Shown here one piece after another: positions 1 to 7,860 of a stretch of 35,832 bases of DNA. Origin of the DNA: Sunxiuqinia sp. (GTDB taxonomy: Bacteria > Bacteroidota > Bacteroidia > Bacteroidales > Prolixibacteraceae); contig QKCF01000487.1 of NCBI GenBank assembly GCA_003246935.1, positions 1-35,832 on the forward strand. The letters run 5' to 3'. Position 1 is the stretch's first letter, and each line of letters opens with the position of its first letter. The position numbers and the translations under genes are program-made. The notes beneath the pieces are model-generated. The model had not been told where the DNA came from, searched no databases, and saw only the letters and a program-made list of their open reading frames with translations.

Positions 1-320
1 CAAATATAGGCAAATAATATTGATTCCTTTATGCTTTCGCTAAAATAAACTCATACTTTAGTATTCCACTAATATCTGAGTTCCCACAAACACTAAAAAA
101 TTATTTTCTTTTCTTTTTGTCATTTTCTTTCACAGTGGTACTCTTGCGTGTTTCCGTGTACTTCTTGTCTCCCATGAACGAATTCACAACCGGCATAATC
201 TGACTATGTTAGAACGAAACCTTTTGCCGTTCTAACTTTCGCTGATTGCAAAACAAGTCAGTCTTCGTAATACATGCCTGATGAATGTTAATTATCATGC
301 TTGATTCCTTTCATGGATAT
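1..320. other. Left-edge stretch without a recognisable gene
   Basis: This stretch lies downstream of the mobC-like gene, where a relaxase gene would normally follow. I see no relaxase. On the minus strand there is only an open stretch of 31 codons (101-196) ending in a lysine-rich tail, and a 29-codon stretch just before it in the same frame, separated by a stop codon. A perfect 9-bp inverted repeat (GTTAGAACG at 208-216, CGTTCTAAC at 228-236, 11-nt loop) has no T-run on either strand, so it is not a plain terminator. The relaxase was probably lost by deletion, but this is inference. Confidence 0.4.
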
Positions 321-692
321 TCACCGGAGGTGCTTTTGCAAAAGAATAAGGCAGTCTCGCATCCTGCCAAAAACCTGTTTTAACAACTGTCCGTCCTCAT
401 CATCCATTCGATAACTAAAGAAAGAGTTCATGCGCTTGGAGAGCTGATTCAAGTTCACACCAATCTTGTTGAGCTCATAGTCCAGACTTTTTAGCTGCTC
501 TGCAGTCTCTGCATCCAGAGAAATCTGTTTACGATCCACAGACCGGAAAATCCGGTTTCTCAGGTAATCACTTCGGCAAGCATACTTCCCCCGTTTAACC
601 CAGGAGTCAAGCCGAAGCTTTTCTTTCGAAGTCATCAATAGTTTGACAACGATTTCCCGCTTTTCCTTATCCGGAAATCTAGGTCGTATAGA
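321..692 (-). pseudogene. MobC-like mobilisation accessory protein, 5' end damaged
   Basis: The protein resembles the small MobC/relaxosome accessory proteins of Bacteroidota mobilisable elements, which bind oriT and help the relaxase nick it. The visible family hallmarks are the segment WVKRGKYACRSDYLRNRIF (a ribbon-helix-helix-like N-terminal region) and LNKIGVNLNQLSKRMNS (the typical MobC C-terminal stretch). The first usable start is a TTG at 636-638, followed directly by ATG, giving about 105 residues. The same frame stays open for 18 further codons upstream to 692 and reads like family sequence (RPRFPDKEKREIVVKL), then meets a stop without any ATG, GTG or TTG. The normal N-terminus therefore seems to be lost, and I call it a relic, although translation from TTG or ATG cannot be excluded. 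No relaxase follows. Confidence 0.65.
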
Positions 693-720
693 TTATTTGT
701 ATTCAGGTTCTTTGAATTTT

Positions 721-820
721 AGAGGGGAATGCAGGAAACCTTTCGGGGAACGGCTCCCGGCGTGCCGGGACAAGATGAAAAGGTTTTATGGACATAAAAA
801 CACATCTCGCATTCCCCTCT
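721..820. repeat. oriT-like inverted repeat behind mobC
   Basis: AGAGGGGAATGC at 721-732 is matched perfectly by GCATTCCCCTCT at 809-820. Between them lies a 6-bp hairpin (TCCCGG 755-760, CCGGGA 765-770, 4-nt loop). The structure sits just upstream of the mobC-like gene, where origins of transfer of mobilisable elements usually lie. No nick-site consensus was recognised, so the oriT role is inferred from position and shape only. Confidence 0.35.
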
Positions 821-905
821 TTCTATAAATATTTTCCCTCTGATTTTTCTTTTTCAGTTCCTCTTCGAACGGGTCACTCCAACTGATTTGATCGATTCCA
901 AACAT
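786..905 (-). CDS. Doubtful 39-residue ORF
   Basis: An ATG at 903-905 opens a 39-residue frame beginning MFGIDQISWSDPFEEEL and ending at 786. The acidic-then-basic sequence looks like the genuine start of a protein, but the ORF runs into the 809-820 inverted-repeat arm and stops inside the repeat. It could be the truncated head of a gene of the former mobile element. No function can be named. Confidence 0.2.
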   Translation of the reverse strand: MFGIDQISWSDPFEEELKKKNQRENIYRKRGMRDVFLCP

Positions 906-1054
906 TTTTATTCGCGTTTAAGGTTTTGCTTTTGAAAGCGAATGGCGGACAGTCACCGATAAGCAGCTGCCCGATCGCCGGAACAAAGTTTGGAAGACTC
1001 GAGTGACAAAATTGTATAGTTGTTGCCAGGCGGTGTATTTTATATAGTTAAGTA

Positions 1055-1080
1055 AAAAAAAGGGCGCTGAGCGCACCCTA
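1055..1080 (-). terminator. Rho-independent terminator, minus strand
   Basis: Read on the minus strand, AGGG-CGC pairs with GCG-CCCT around a short loop and is followed by eight Ts (1055-1062). No intact gene now ends here. It probably served a gene of the lost mobile element. Confidence 0.5.
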
Positions 1081-1212
1081 GATTTTAAGGCGATACAGTT
1101 TAATTTGTCTTCCTTGACAGATGAAAATTGCATTTAAACAGTTGGATTCGATGGACTTTGGAGGATGGAAAAAATTTTACCTCAAAGAAAGAAAACAGGC
1201 AAAAAAAGAAAG

Positions 1213-1375
1213 AAAGCCGATAGTCCAGCTGGCCGGGCTCAAATTGCAGGGCTGATCCGTCCGGTGATCTTCACGCTAAAGAAAAGAAGTGGTTCAAGAT
1301 AGCAGTCCAATTCCGGACGGATCACTTGCTATAGCCTTGCAGTTTGGGTGAAAGGCCGGCTAAATTGGCTTTTCT
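1213..1375. repeat. Large nested inverted repeat
   Basis: The core is a perfect 12-bp inverted repeat, TGATCCGTCCGG (1253-1264) and CCGGACGGATCA (1313-1324), with a 48-bp loop. Outside it the arms keep matching imperfectly: CAAATTGCAGGGC against GCCTTGCAGTTTG (11 of 13 pair), then AGCC...GGCC against GGCC...GGCT. The whole could fold into a hairpin of about 160 nt. It may be a structured RNA, a recombination site or a MITE-like remnant; nothing identifies which. Confidence 0.45.
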
Positions 1376-1800
1376 TTTGGGTTTGACTGATCCGAATACC
1401 TTTTCAAAGGTATGGAAAGTGTGGGCGGGCTAAAGGCAAGTATAGCGCCGGAGCGGAGAGAAGGGGTTTCTCTTGCCGTGAGGTGCAAAGCGGGTCCGGA
1501 GTGAAGATGAGTGAAAGAGCGACCAGTTCCGTTGGGCACAGCCAGCGGAGAAAGGAAGCGCCGAACGAAACGTAACGATGGTTCGGCTGCACTGGGGAAA
1601 TTGCTTACAAAAGCAATATCCATCAACTAAGAACAGCTAATTTGATCTAACAAAAATAGGAAAGTTGCCGCTGCAGTGAAACCCCTAGGTTATCAGGCTT
1701 GGCCTGGCTCCGGTGGATGAAACGAAAGCCGGCATCTTTCTTTTGCCACCTAGGCTTGTGAGTGCAGCGCCTAGCTGGCGGAGCGATCAGGCCGCAGGTC
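1376..1800. other. GC-rich non-coding stretch, hairpin-dense
   Basis: About 425 bp, visibly more GC-rich than the PULs, with no convincing gene. Short perfect hairpins crowd it: ATACCTTT/AAAGGTAT at 1396-1413, AGAGAA/TTCTCT near 1460, GCCGAAC/GTTCGGC near 1560-1590, CTAGGC/GCCTAG near 1750-1775, and two CCTAGG palindromes. The two minus-strand ORFs that cross it have compositions I would not expect of proteins. I regard it as residue of the mobile element. Confidence 0.4.
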
Positions 1801-1805
1801 AACTT

Positions 1806-1833
1806 CAAAAAAGCCGACTATGAAAAGCCGGCT
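1806..1833 (-). terminator. Terminator of the last PUL 1 gene
   Basis: On the minus strand AGCCGGC (1827-1833) pairs with GTCGGCT (1812-1818, one G-T pair) across an 8-nt loop and is followed by TTTTTT. It lies about 40 bp past the stop of the GH32-like lipoprotein gene and closes PUL 1. Confidence 0.75.
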
Positions 1834-1872
1834 CATCATATTTATCTTCAATTCATTTTAATAGCTCGAAAT

Positions 1873-3513
1873 TTACTCACAAACAATATCTGATGGTTTT
1901 CTCAATCTGATGTTGCTGAATGTCACATCGCTATTCGCAGCAAAAATCCCCCAATGAAAACCGCTCATTTTATAAATGCGGGTAGTTAGCATAGCCTCGT
2001 TGTTGATATATACCGAAACCATAGAGTTCTCAACAACAATACGAACATAGCAGTTAGTATTTGGATCTAGAATATATGGAACATCATCATCGGCAGGAGT
2101 TTCAGGAGTTAGTTCTGTACGTTTGGTTTTATCAAAGCTAAAACGGCCTTGAGAAGGAACGAAACGTAGGCTGTAAAATTCGTTCCAGCCATCGCATGCC
2201 CCAAGCATAAAGCCAAAATCTTTTCCAGACCATGCGTAAGAAACATCCGCCGTGATAATATACTGATCCAAGTCGATTGGTTCAAAAATGACATTATATA
2301 CATCCCAGTCACCGGGACTTACGATGTGATATGAGTTATTGTCTCCTATTTGGGATACATCGCCCCACTGACTGTCTTTCTCAATTTGCTGTTCCTCTTG
2401 AAAAAGATAGTTTTCAACCGTATGAGGAATTGTTATTTTCAGATCTCCATCGGGCAATTGAATAAATTTGTGCACATTTAAATTTCCGCCCCACTTTTTT
2501 ACAGCCTCATCAGTATCTCCGTCATTAACATTAGTCCATCCAAACAGGTATCTGTCGTACTGGTCAGCAGCTGTCTTCGCTCCATAGGTACCTTTCCCCG
2601 TAAACCGAGAATATCCGCAGGGTTCTGACCAAGGACCAAACATAGAATCACTTTTTCTGTAGTAAATATTTTTGCTATTGTAATCTGAAAATAACAGGTA
2701 GAAATAGTCTCCTTGTTTAAATAATTCAGGACATTCCATCATGAAGAAATTCGAACTGTCTCCGTCATATAATACGCCCTCGTATGTCCAGTTAAAAAGA
2801 TCAGATGAAGAGAAATAGGGAATTACACCTTTCCATTCACCATTAACATCTTTACGAGCAGACAAGACCATGTAATATTTCGAGTTATCCGGGTTGTAGT
2901 ACACAAAAGGATCTCGCCAGTTATCCTGCTCATCATAACTCAGACCAGATGGAGCATAAATAGTAGTGAATGAACTAACCTTCTCAAACGGCTGATTTAT
3001 ACTGTTAGTTGAAGCCATCATAATCCCTTCTTTTCTTGTAACACACTCTGAAGGGAAGTTTGGATTATGTCCTGTATAAAAAGAATAGTAAGTACTTTTC
3101 TTCTTAACGATACATCCTGTACCTAAAGCAAAATCTTGATCACACCCTTCAGTACTACACGTAAGTGCGGTCCTCTTTAGTTCTTTGTAGGAACAAAAAT
3201 CAGATGTTTTTGCAGCATACCAAGAATGTCGTTCATTCATACCATCATCCCAGATATCTTTTAAATAGAAAGTATAAAATTTTGAATTGTCTTGGTCATA
3301 AAAAGGCATCACATCTCCAATTCGATAACCATCATTGCACATATAGAAAATCGAATAATCGGTTTCTTCCGGTTTTTGTGTGCAATTCAATGCTGATTTC
3401 AAATGAGGCTTAGAACTTTGAGTTGTATTTTCTTCGTTGTACAATGCCTCTTTTGAGCATCCGAAAACTACAGCAACAACTCCAATAAGCAGAAAAATTC
3501 TTTTTCTTTTCAT
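1873..3513 (-). CDS. GH32-like lipoprotein, GDxMP type (putative fructanase), paralogue A
   Basis: A 546-residue lipoprotein (lipobox VFGC, Cys19), so probably anchored in the outer membrane. The fold is read as a GH32-type five-bladed propeller, residues about 60-370, followed by a beta-sandwich-like C-terminal domain resembling the DUF4975 type, residues about 380-540. Instead of the usual WMNDPNG the first motif is GDVMPFY, with Asp67 as likely nucleophile; NWRDPF supplies the transition-state Asp201 and MMECPELF the acid/base Glu260. All three catalytic positions are therefore occupied. It is a clear paralogue of the 526-residue protein at 7861-9441 (shared IYKM...G.F near the C-terminus). 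It lies behind the terminator at 3604-3649 and has its own candidate promoter, so it is expressed as a separate unit. Endo- or exo-fructanase activity is inferred from context; specificity cannot be read. Confidence 0.75.
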   Translation of the reverse strand: MKRKRIFLLIGVVAVVFGCSKEALYNEENTTQSSKPHLKSALNCTQKPEETDYSIFYMCNDGYRIGDVMPFYDQDNSKFYTFYLKDIWDDGMNERHSWYAAKTSDFCSYKELKRTALTCSTEGCDQDFALGTGCIVKKKSTYYSFYTGHNPNFPSECVTRKEGIMMASTNSINQPFEKVSSFTTIYAPSGLSYDEQDNWRDPFVYYNPDNSKYYMVLSARKDVNGEWKGVIPYFSSSDLFNWTYEGVLYDGDSSNFFMMECPELFKQGDYFYLLFSDYNSKNIYYRKSDSMFGPWSEPCGYSRFTGKGTYGAKTAADQYDRYLFGWTNVNDGDTDEAVKKWGGNLNVHKFIQLPDGDLKITIPHTVENYLFQEEQQIEKDSQWGDVSQIGDNNSYHIVSPGDWDVYNVIFEPIDLDQYIITADVSYAWSGKDFGFMLGACDGWNEFYSLRFVPSQGRFSFDKTKRTELTPETPADDDVPYILDPNTNCYVRIVVENSMVSVYINNEAMLTTRIYKMSGFHWGIFAANSDVTFSNIRLRKPSDIVCE

Positions 3514-3536
3514 GGTTTAATATTTTATGATTTAGT

Positions 3537-3568
3537 AAAAATTAGGCACAAGGGGTCCCGCTGGCAAA
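3537..3568 (-). promoter_or_regulatory. Bacteroidota-type promoter candidate
   Basis: On the minus strand TTTG (3565-3568) is followed after 20 bp by TAATTTTT (3537-3544), close to the Bacteroidota consensus TTTG-N19-21-TAnnTTTG. It lies between the fructokinase terminator and the GH32-like gene starting at 3513, leaving a 5' leader of about 20 nt. This supports independent transcription of that gene. Confidence 0.45.
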
Positions 3569-3603
3569 GTCTTGTTTTTGCAGGCTCTCCTTTATCAAGA
3601 GAA

Positions 3604-3649
3604 TAAAAAAGAGAAGGCTGTCAAGAAGATTAGACGACAGCCTCTCTTG
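3604..3649 (-). terminator. Strong terminator after the PUL 1 fructokinase
   Basis: On the minus strand AAGAGAGGCTGTC pairs with GACAGCCTTCTCTT (one bulge), followed by TTTTTT at 3605-3610. It lies just past the fructokinase stop at 3678 and should end the main PUL 1 transcript before the last GH32-like gene. Confidence 0.85.
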
Positions 3650-3677
3650 TGTAAAAGGATCTAAAATCCGTATCTAA

Positions 3678-4553
3678 CTAAAAAACCAATTCCCTGTTAT
3701 ATTCCGGCATCGCACCATTTTGTGTACACACATAAGCAGATAGATTAACAGCCATTTGATGGGTCTCCGGCAATGGTTTCTCGGACAACAAACCAACGAC
3801 CATTGCAGCGGTGAACGAATCACCAGCCCCCACAGTATCTGCAACCTTAACCTTCGGCGTTTCAATGAAACTGCTTTCTGTGCCGGTTATGAGATAACTA
3901 CCTTCAGTTCCGCAGGTTAATGCAACCAATTTCAGATTGAATTGATTAAGTAGTGTCAAACAATTCTCCTTATCATTCCCATCGAGGCCAAATAAATCGG
4001 CTACAATCTTAATTTCATCATCATTTATCTTCAGAATATTACACTGGGTCAGCGATTGTTCAATCAAAACCTTCGAGTAGAACTGCTGTCGCAGGTTAAT
4101 ATCAAAGATCTTCAGAGCTGAGTCCGGGACAAGACGCACGAAGTCATGAATTGTTTGTCCCGACACTTTACTGCGCTGAGCCAATGAACCAAAACAAACA
4201 GCTTTAGTGCTTGTTGCAATCTTCTCATATTCTGCCTTCATACCAATGAAATCCCAGGCCACAGGTTCGCAAATTTCGTATTGCGGGATACCATCACCAC
4301 TTAGCGTTACTTGTACTGTGCCAGTAGGATAGTCCGCCTTCTGAATATCGTACTGTAATTCTACCACATCCAGTTTCCGGATGATCTCTTCACCCAGCTC
4401 ATCCTTTCCAATAGCACTGATGGCCAAACCGTCAAGTCCTAATTTAGACACGTGAAAAGCAAAATTACATGGGGCTCCCCCCATCTGTTTGTGATCCGGG
4501 AACACATCCCATAACAATTCTCCAATTCCTATTACTAATGATTTTTCTTCCAT
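3678..4553 (-). CDS. PfkB-family fructokinase, PUL 1
   Basis: A 291-residue cytoplasmic sugar kinase of the PfkB/ribokinase family that should convert fructose to fructose 6-phosphate with ATP. The sugar-site segment GGAPCN is at residues 25-30 and the family signature DTVGAGDSFTAA near the C-terminus carries the catalytic base Asp245. Length is normal for bacterial fructokinases. It begins 6 bp after the stop of the MFS porter gene, so the two are co-transcribed, giving fructose import plus trapping. A close paralogue with the same first motifs lies at 19126-20010. Fructose as the substrate is inferred from the GH32 context; related PfkB kinases act on other sugars. Confidence 0.9.
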   Translation of the reverse strand: MEEKSLVIGIGELLWDVFPDHKQMGGAPCNFAFHVSKLGLDGLAISAIGKDELGEEIIRKLDVVELQYDIQKADYPTGTVQVTLSGDGIPQYEICEPVAWDFIGMKAEYEKIATSTKAVCFGSLAQRSKVSGQTIHDFVRLVPDSALKIFDINLRQQFYSKVLIEQSLTQCNILKINDDEIKIVADLFGLDGNDKENCLTLLNQFNLKLVALTCGTEGSYLITGTESSFIETPKVKVADTVGAGDSFTAAMVVGLLSEKPLPETHQMAVNLSAYVCTQNGAMPEYNRELVF

Positions 4554-4559
4554 AGTTTT

Positions 4560-5918
4560 TTAGATAAGTCCTAATTCTTTTTCAATTTGTTCCAAGGATT
4601 TTCCTTTCGTTTCCGGGATCCATATTTTTACAAATACAAAGGCGATTATCGAGAAGATGCCGAAAATCCCAAACAGATAGCTCAATCCCAATCCCCCTTG
4701 GATGACCGGAGCAAAATAAACGGTCAGAAAGGTACACAGCCAGCTAACGGCTGTTGAGAACGACATAGCCACTCCTTTTATGCGGTTCGGATAAATCTCG
4801 GAAATAATCACCCACATTACCGGGGCAAACGAAGCAGCAAAGAAGGAAATGTACACTAACAAAGCAGTCAGCACGCCGGGGCCATACTGCACCGGTTTGG
4901 CAAACTCCCAAGTTAGGTAAGCCAGGGAAACAATCATACCGACAGCCCCCCAAAGTAGTAAGGTTTTGCGGCCTTTCTTATCAACCAGCCACAAGGCAAC
5001 AATGGTCATCAAAAAGTTAACCAGCCCTACGATCATTGACATCATCATGGAATCACCCTTTGCCGCACCGGCAGCTTTGAACATTTCCGGGGCAAACATG
5101 ATAACGGCGTTAATCCCGGTGATTTGCTGAAAAGCAGCTATCAATGTTCCGATTGCCACAACCTTTCCGGTTTTCCCCTTAAACAGTTCCGAAATGGACA
5201 GTTGCTTTTTCTTTCTTTCTTCGGCAATGGTTCTTTCGATCTCAGGAAGTTCATCTCTAACCAGTTGTTCACTTCCGATTTTACGCATAATCTGGGCCGC
5301 TTCATTTTTCTGCCCCTGAGCAACCAGCCAACGGGGACTTTCGGGAAATGAAATCACGATAAATACTAGATACAATAGCCCAAAAAGAGCAGGTACTACT
5401 AACATATACCGCCAGCTATCATCACCCAGCCCAATCAGCAGGTAATCGAAAATGTAGGCCAGCACAATACCGATGGTAATTGCAAACTGGTTCATCGACA
5501 CCAATCGCCCACGGTTGTGTGCGGGTGCAATCTCTGAAATATACATTGGGCAAACCACCGATGTCGCTCCTACCGCCAATCCAGAAAGTATGCGGAAAAT
5601 GATTAATATAGCTGATGACCCGGCCACCGCACAACCCAAAGCCGAGATAATGTAAAGAAAAGCAGTGGCCATCATTACTTTTTTTCGACCGTACTTCTTG
5701 GTGAAATTCCCAGTGAACAAGGCACCGATCAAACAGCCGATGGTCAGCAGGGCTGCCACCGTTCCCAGTCCGCTGTCGGTAAGCGAGAACTCACCCTTCA
5801 GCATATCCACAGCACCGGAGATTCCGGCCATATTTAATCCAAAAAGCAACCCGCCATTTATGGCAACAAAAGTGGTCCAGTACAAAAAGCCTGCATGGAC
5901 TTGATTCGTCTGATTCAT
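4560..5918 (-). CDS. MFS sugar porter (likely inner-membrane fructose importer), PUL 1
   Basis: A 452-residue, about 12-helix transporter of the major facilitator sugar-porter family. Family motifs are clear: GRKKVMMA in the loop after helix 2, PESPRWL before the large central loop (residues about 195-245), QQITGINAV in helix 7, DKKGRKTLLL in the helix 8-9 loop, and PETKGKSLEQIE at the C-terminus. Together with the fructokinase 6 bp downstream and the GH32 gene 10 bp upstream it forms the same trio as the known Bacteroides thetaiotaomicron fructan locus, where the MFS protein imports fructose. Its twin in PUL 2 has identical length and is almost identical in the helices, while the DNA differs at many third positions. 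Confidence 0.9.
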   Translation of the reverse strand: MNQTNQVHAGFLYWTTFVAINGGLLFGLNMAGISGAVDMLKGEFSLTDSGLGTVAALLTIGCLIGALFTGNFTKKYGRKKVMMATAFLYIISALGCAVAGSSAILIIFRILSGLAVGATSVVCPMYISEIAPAHNRGRLVSMNQFAITIGIVLAYIFDYLLIGLGDDSWRYMLVVPALFGLLYLVFIVISFPESPRWLVAQGQKNEAAQIMRKIGSEQLVRDELPEIERTIAEERKKKQLSISELFKGKTGKVVAIGTLIAAFQQITGINAVIMFAPEMFKAAGAAKGDSMMMSMIVGLVNFLMTIVALWLVDKKGRKTLLLWGAVGMIVSLAYLTWEFAKPVQYGPGVLTALLVYISFFAASFAPVMWVIISEIYPNRIKGVAMSFSTAVSWLCTFLTVYFAPVIQGGLGLSYLFGIFGIFSIIAFVFVKIWIPETKGKSLEQIEKELGLI

Positions 5919-5928
5919 TGATTTAGTT

Positions 5929-7512
5929 TTATTTCTTGTGTTTTAATTTCCTAATTCCTTCATTCCAAATGCTACTTAACGGCCATAGTGTTCCTTCACT
6001 TAATGGGATTTCGCCGTGTTCTGAAAAGAGCTTGATTGAGTTGAACGATTCCGTTGGAAAAAACTGTTCAGTCATAACAACCAGTCCGCCTTTGGCAAAC
6101 AGTTCAACGGATGACCGATCGATAATCAGGTGCATATCAAGGATTGGATCATTGTTGATATAAGGTGCGAAATGCTTTCCGGCAAATTCATTATTCGAAC
6201 TGTCCCAGCCAGCTTCTGTACGGTCGATGAAGAACAGTTTGTTCAGATTATCGTAACCGATCAACAGCTTTTGATCATTGGCATTAGATAGAATAATCCC
6301 GAAACGTTCAGCAAAATTTACTGCAGAAGAATTTTTAGTGTCAAAATGAAGACTGACTTCGATCGGAAACTCAAGAGACTTTTTTATTTCCAATTCACCA
6401 GAAACCGTTTCTGGCTTTAACTGTTGCTCTTTTCCCCGTAACGATTGAAGTTCTTCCACCGGCCTCGACACCAACAAGAAATCATTATAAACTTCTACCA
6501 ATTCCAATTCCCGGGCTACTGTCATTGCACCTCGCCATTTGCCAGTAGGAATTTCATTTGCATATTGCCAGTTATTCAACCAGCCAATAAACAATCTACG
6601 TCTGTCTTCAGTCGGAACATTAGACCACGTTACTCCTGCGTAATTGTCTTTGCCGTAATCGACCCATTTTGTTTTGGTCCCTTCGGAAATAAAAGTGTGC
6701 CCGTCAAAATCACCAACAAAATACTGTGTAGCAGATCCGCCGTTCGGCCCTCCTGAACCGATGCTAACTAGCATCACCCATTTGGTGGTATCCCCGGTCT
6801 CCATCGGGAATAAATCCGGGCATTCCCAAACGCCGTTATGCGCTCCAGTACCTTCCCCGAAATTGCTTTCGAAAGTCCAGTCAATGAGGTTTGGTGAAGA
6901 ATAAATACTGACGTGATCCTGCACAGCCAGAATCATCATCCAGCGGTTTGATTCCATGTGCCAAAACACCTTAGGGTCGCGAAAATCCCGGATACCTGGG
7001 TTTGGTAATACCGGGTTGTATTCATATTTTGTCCAACTGCGTCCTTTATCGGTGCTGTACGCTATTCCTTGGTATTCAAAATTATTCACGCCTGTGTCTT
7101 CCAACGGGCGGTTGTGATAAGTGTAAATAGCTACTAGCGGCGGATTTTCTTTCGTTCCCAAACCTGAGGTATTGTTTTCATCAGCAACGGTGCTACCCGA
7201 AAAAATCCAGCCAAGTGAGTCCGGAAACAGCGCGATCGGCATCCGTTCCCAATGTATCAGGTCAGTGCTTTTAGCATGCCCCCAGTGCATTGGCCCCCAA
7301 ATGGTACTGTCGGGGTAATATTGATAAAACAGGTGATATTCGCCGTCATAATAAACCATTCCGTTTGGATCGTTCATCCACATGCTATCCGGTGAAAAAT
7401 GCACTTGAGGACGATACGGTTCATCGTTTAAAACGATCCCATTTGTGTCTTTAGTCACACTAACGCAGGAAAATAAGAGTATTCCGCAAAGTATTACTAA
7501 AAATATTTTCAT
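5929..7512 (-). CDS. GH32 fructosidase lipoprotein, PUL 1
   Basis: A 527-residue lipoprotein (lipobox LFSC, Cys16) of glycoside hydrolase family 32, which hydrolyses terminal or internal beta-fructosyl bonds of fructans and sucrose with retention. The three family motifs are intact: WMNDPNG with the nucleophile Asp48, FRDP with transition-state Asp179, and WECPDLF with acid/base Glu230. The propeller occupies residues about 35-350, with a C-terminal beta-sandwich after about 370. GGSATQYFVGDFDG in the propeller is also typical. It precedes the MFS gene by 10 bp and follows a 348-bp gap, so it may start its own transcript. Exo-acting trimming to fructose is the likely role, but linkage preference (beta-2,1 or beta-2,6) cannot be told. 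Confidence 0.92.
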   Translation of the reverse strand: MKIFLVILCGILLFSCVSVTKDTNGIVLNDEPYRPQVHFSPDSMWMNDPNGMVYYDGEYHLFYQYYPDSTIWGPMHWGHAKSTDLIHWERMPIALFPDSLGWIFSGSTVADENNTSGLGTKENPPLVAIYTYHNRPLEDTGVNNFEYQGIAYSTDKGRSWTKYEYNPVLPNPGIRDFRDPKVFWHMESNRWMMILAVQDHVSIYSSPNLIDWTFESNFGEGTGAHNGVWECPDLFPMETGDTTKWVMLVSIGSGGPNGGSATQYFVGDFDGHTFISEGTKTKWVDYGKDNYAGVTWSNVPTEDRRRLFIGWLNNWQYANEIPTGKWRGAMTVARELELVEVYNDFLLVSRPVEELQSLRGKEQQLKPETVSGELEIKKSLEFPIEVSLHFDTKNSSAVNFAERFGIILSNANDQKLLIGYDNLNKLFFIDRTEAGWDSSNNEFAGKHFAPYINNDPILDMHLIIDRSSVELFAKGGLVVMTEQFFPTESFNSIKLFSEHGEIPLSEGTLWPLSSIWNEGIRKLKHKK

Positions 7513-7860
7513 AATTTACTAATTTAATATTAATGATGATCATCTAAATGTTTTACCTGGGATGTCCCCTATAGGTGCAATAACCTATTTACATTCAGAT
7601 AGCAGCCAGCAATTATAACTGATTGAGAATTACTATACTCAGCAATAATTCAATTACTTCGTGTTTTATTGTCAGACTGATTTTTAAAGTTCAATCAACA
7701 TGGTAGAATAGCACTAATATAAGTCACTAATCCTCTGTTCTAATGAATACTACAATGTTCGAATAAGTCAAAACACATAATTTAAGAACCACTTACTCTA
7801 AGCGTCGAGTACGAGCTGAATTCTTAATTTCGAAGAGAATAAAATTTTATCCTAATAATC
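7513..7860. other. 348-bp intergenic region inside PUL 1
   Basis: This is the only long gap within the PUL 1 gene string. It is AT-rich with no ORF. Close to the GH32 start it holds a 6-bp hairpin (ATAGGT/ACCTAT, 6-nt loop) and a nearby GGG/CCC one, without a T-run. I found no confident promoter; a TTTTG...TATT spacing exists on the minus strand but matches the consensus poorly. A second transcription start for GH32-MFS-fructokinase is plausible. Confidence 0.4.

Noticed and set aside
101-196. A 31-codon minus-strand ORF ending in a lysine-rich tail, taken as a possible relaxase C-terminus
   Set aside because: Too short and without a relaxase motif; the same frame has a stop just upstream.
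918-1133. A 71-residue minus-strand ORF
   Set aside because: It reads straight through the hairpin and T-run at 1055-1080 and has no protein-like pattern.
1360-1626. Overlapping minus-strand ORFs of 88 and 62 residues
   Set aside because: They cover a GC-rich, hairpin-dense stretch; two frames are open at once and neither product looks like a known protein.
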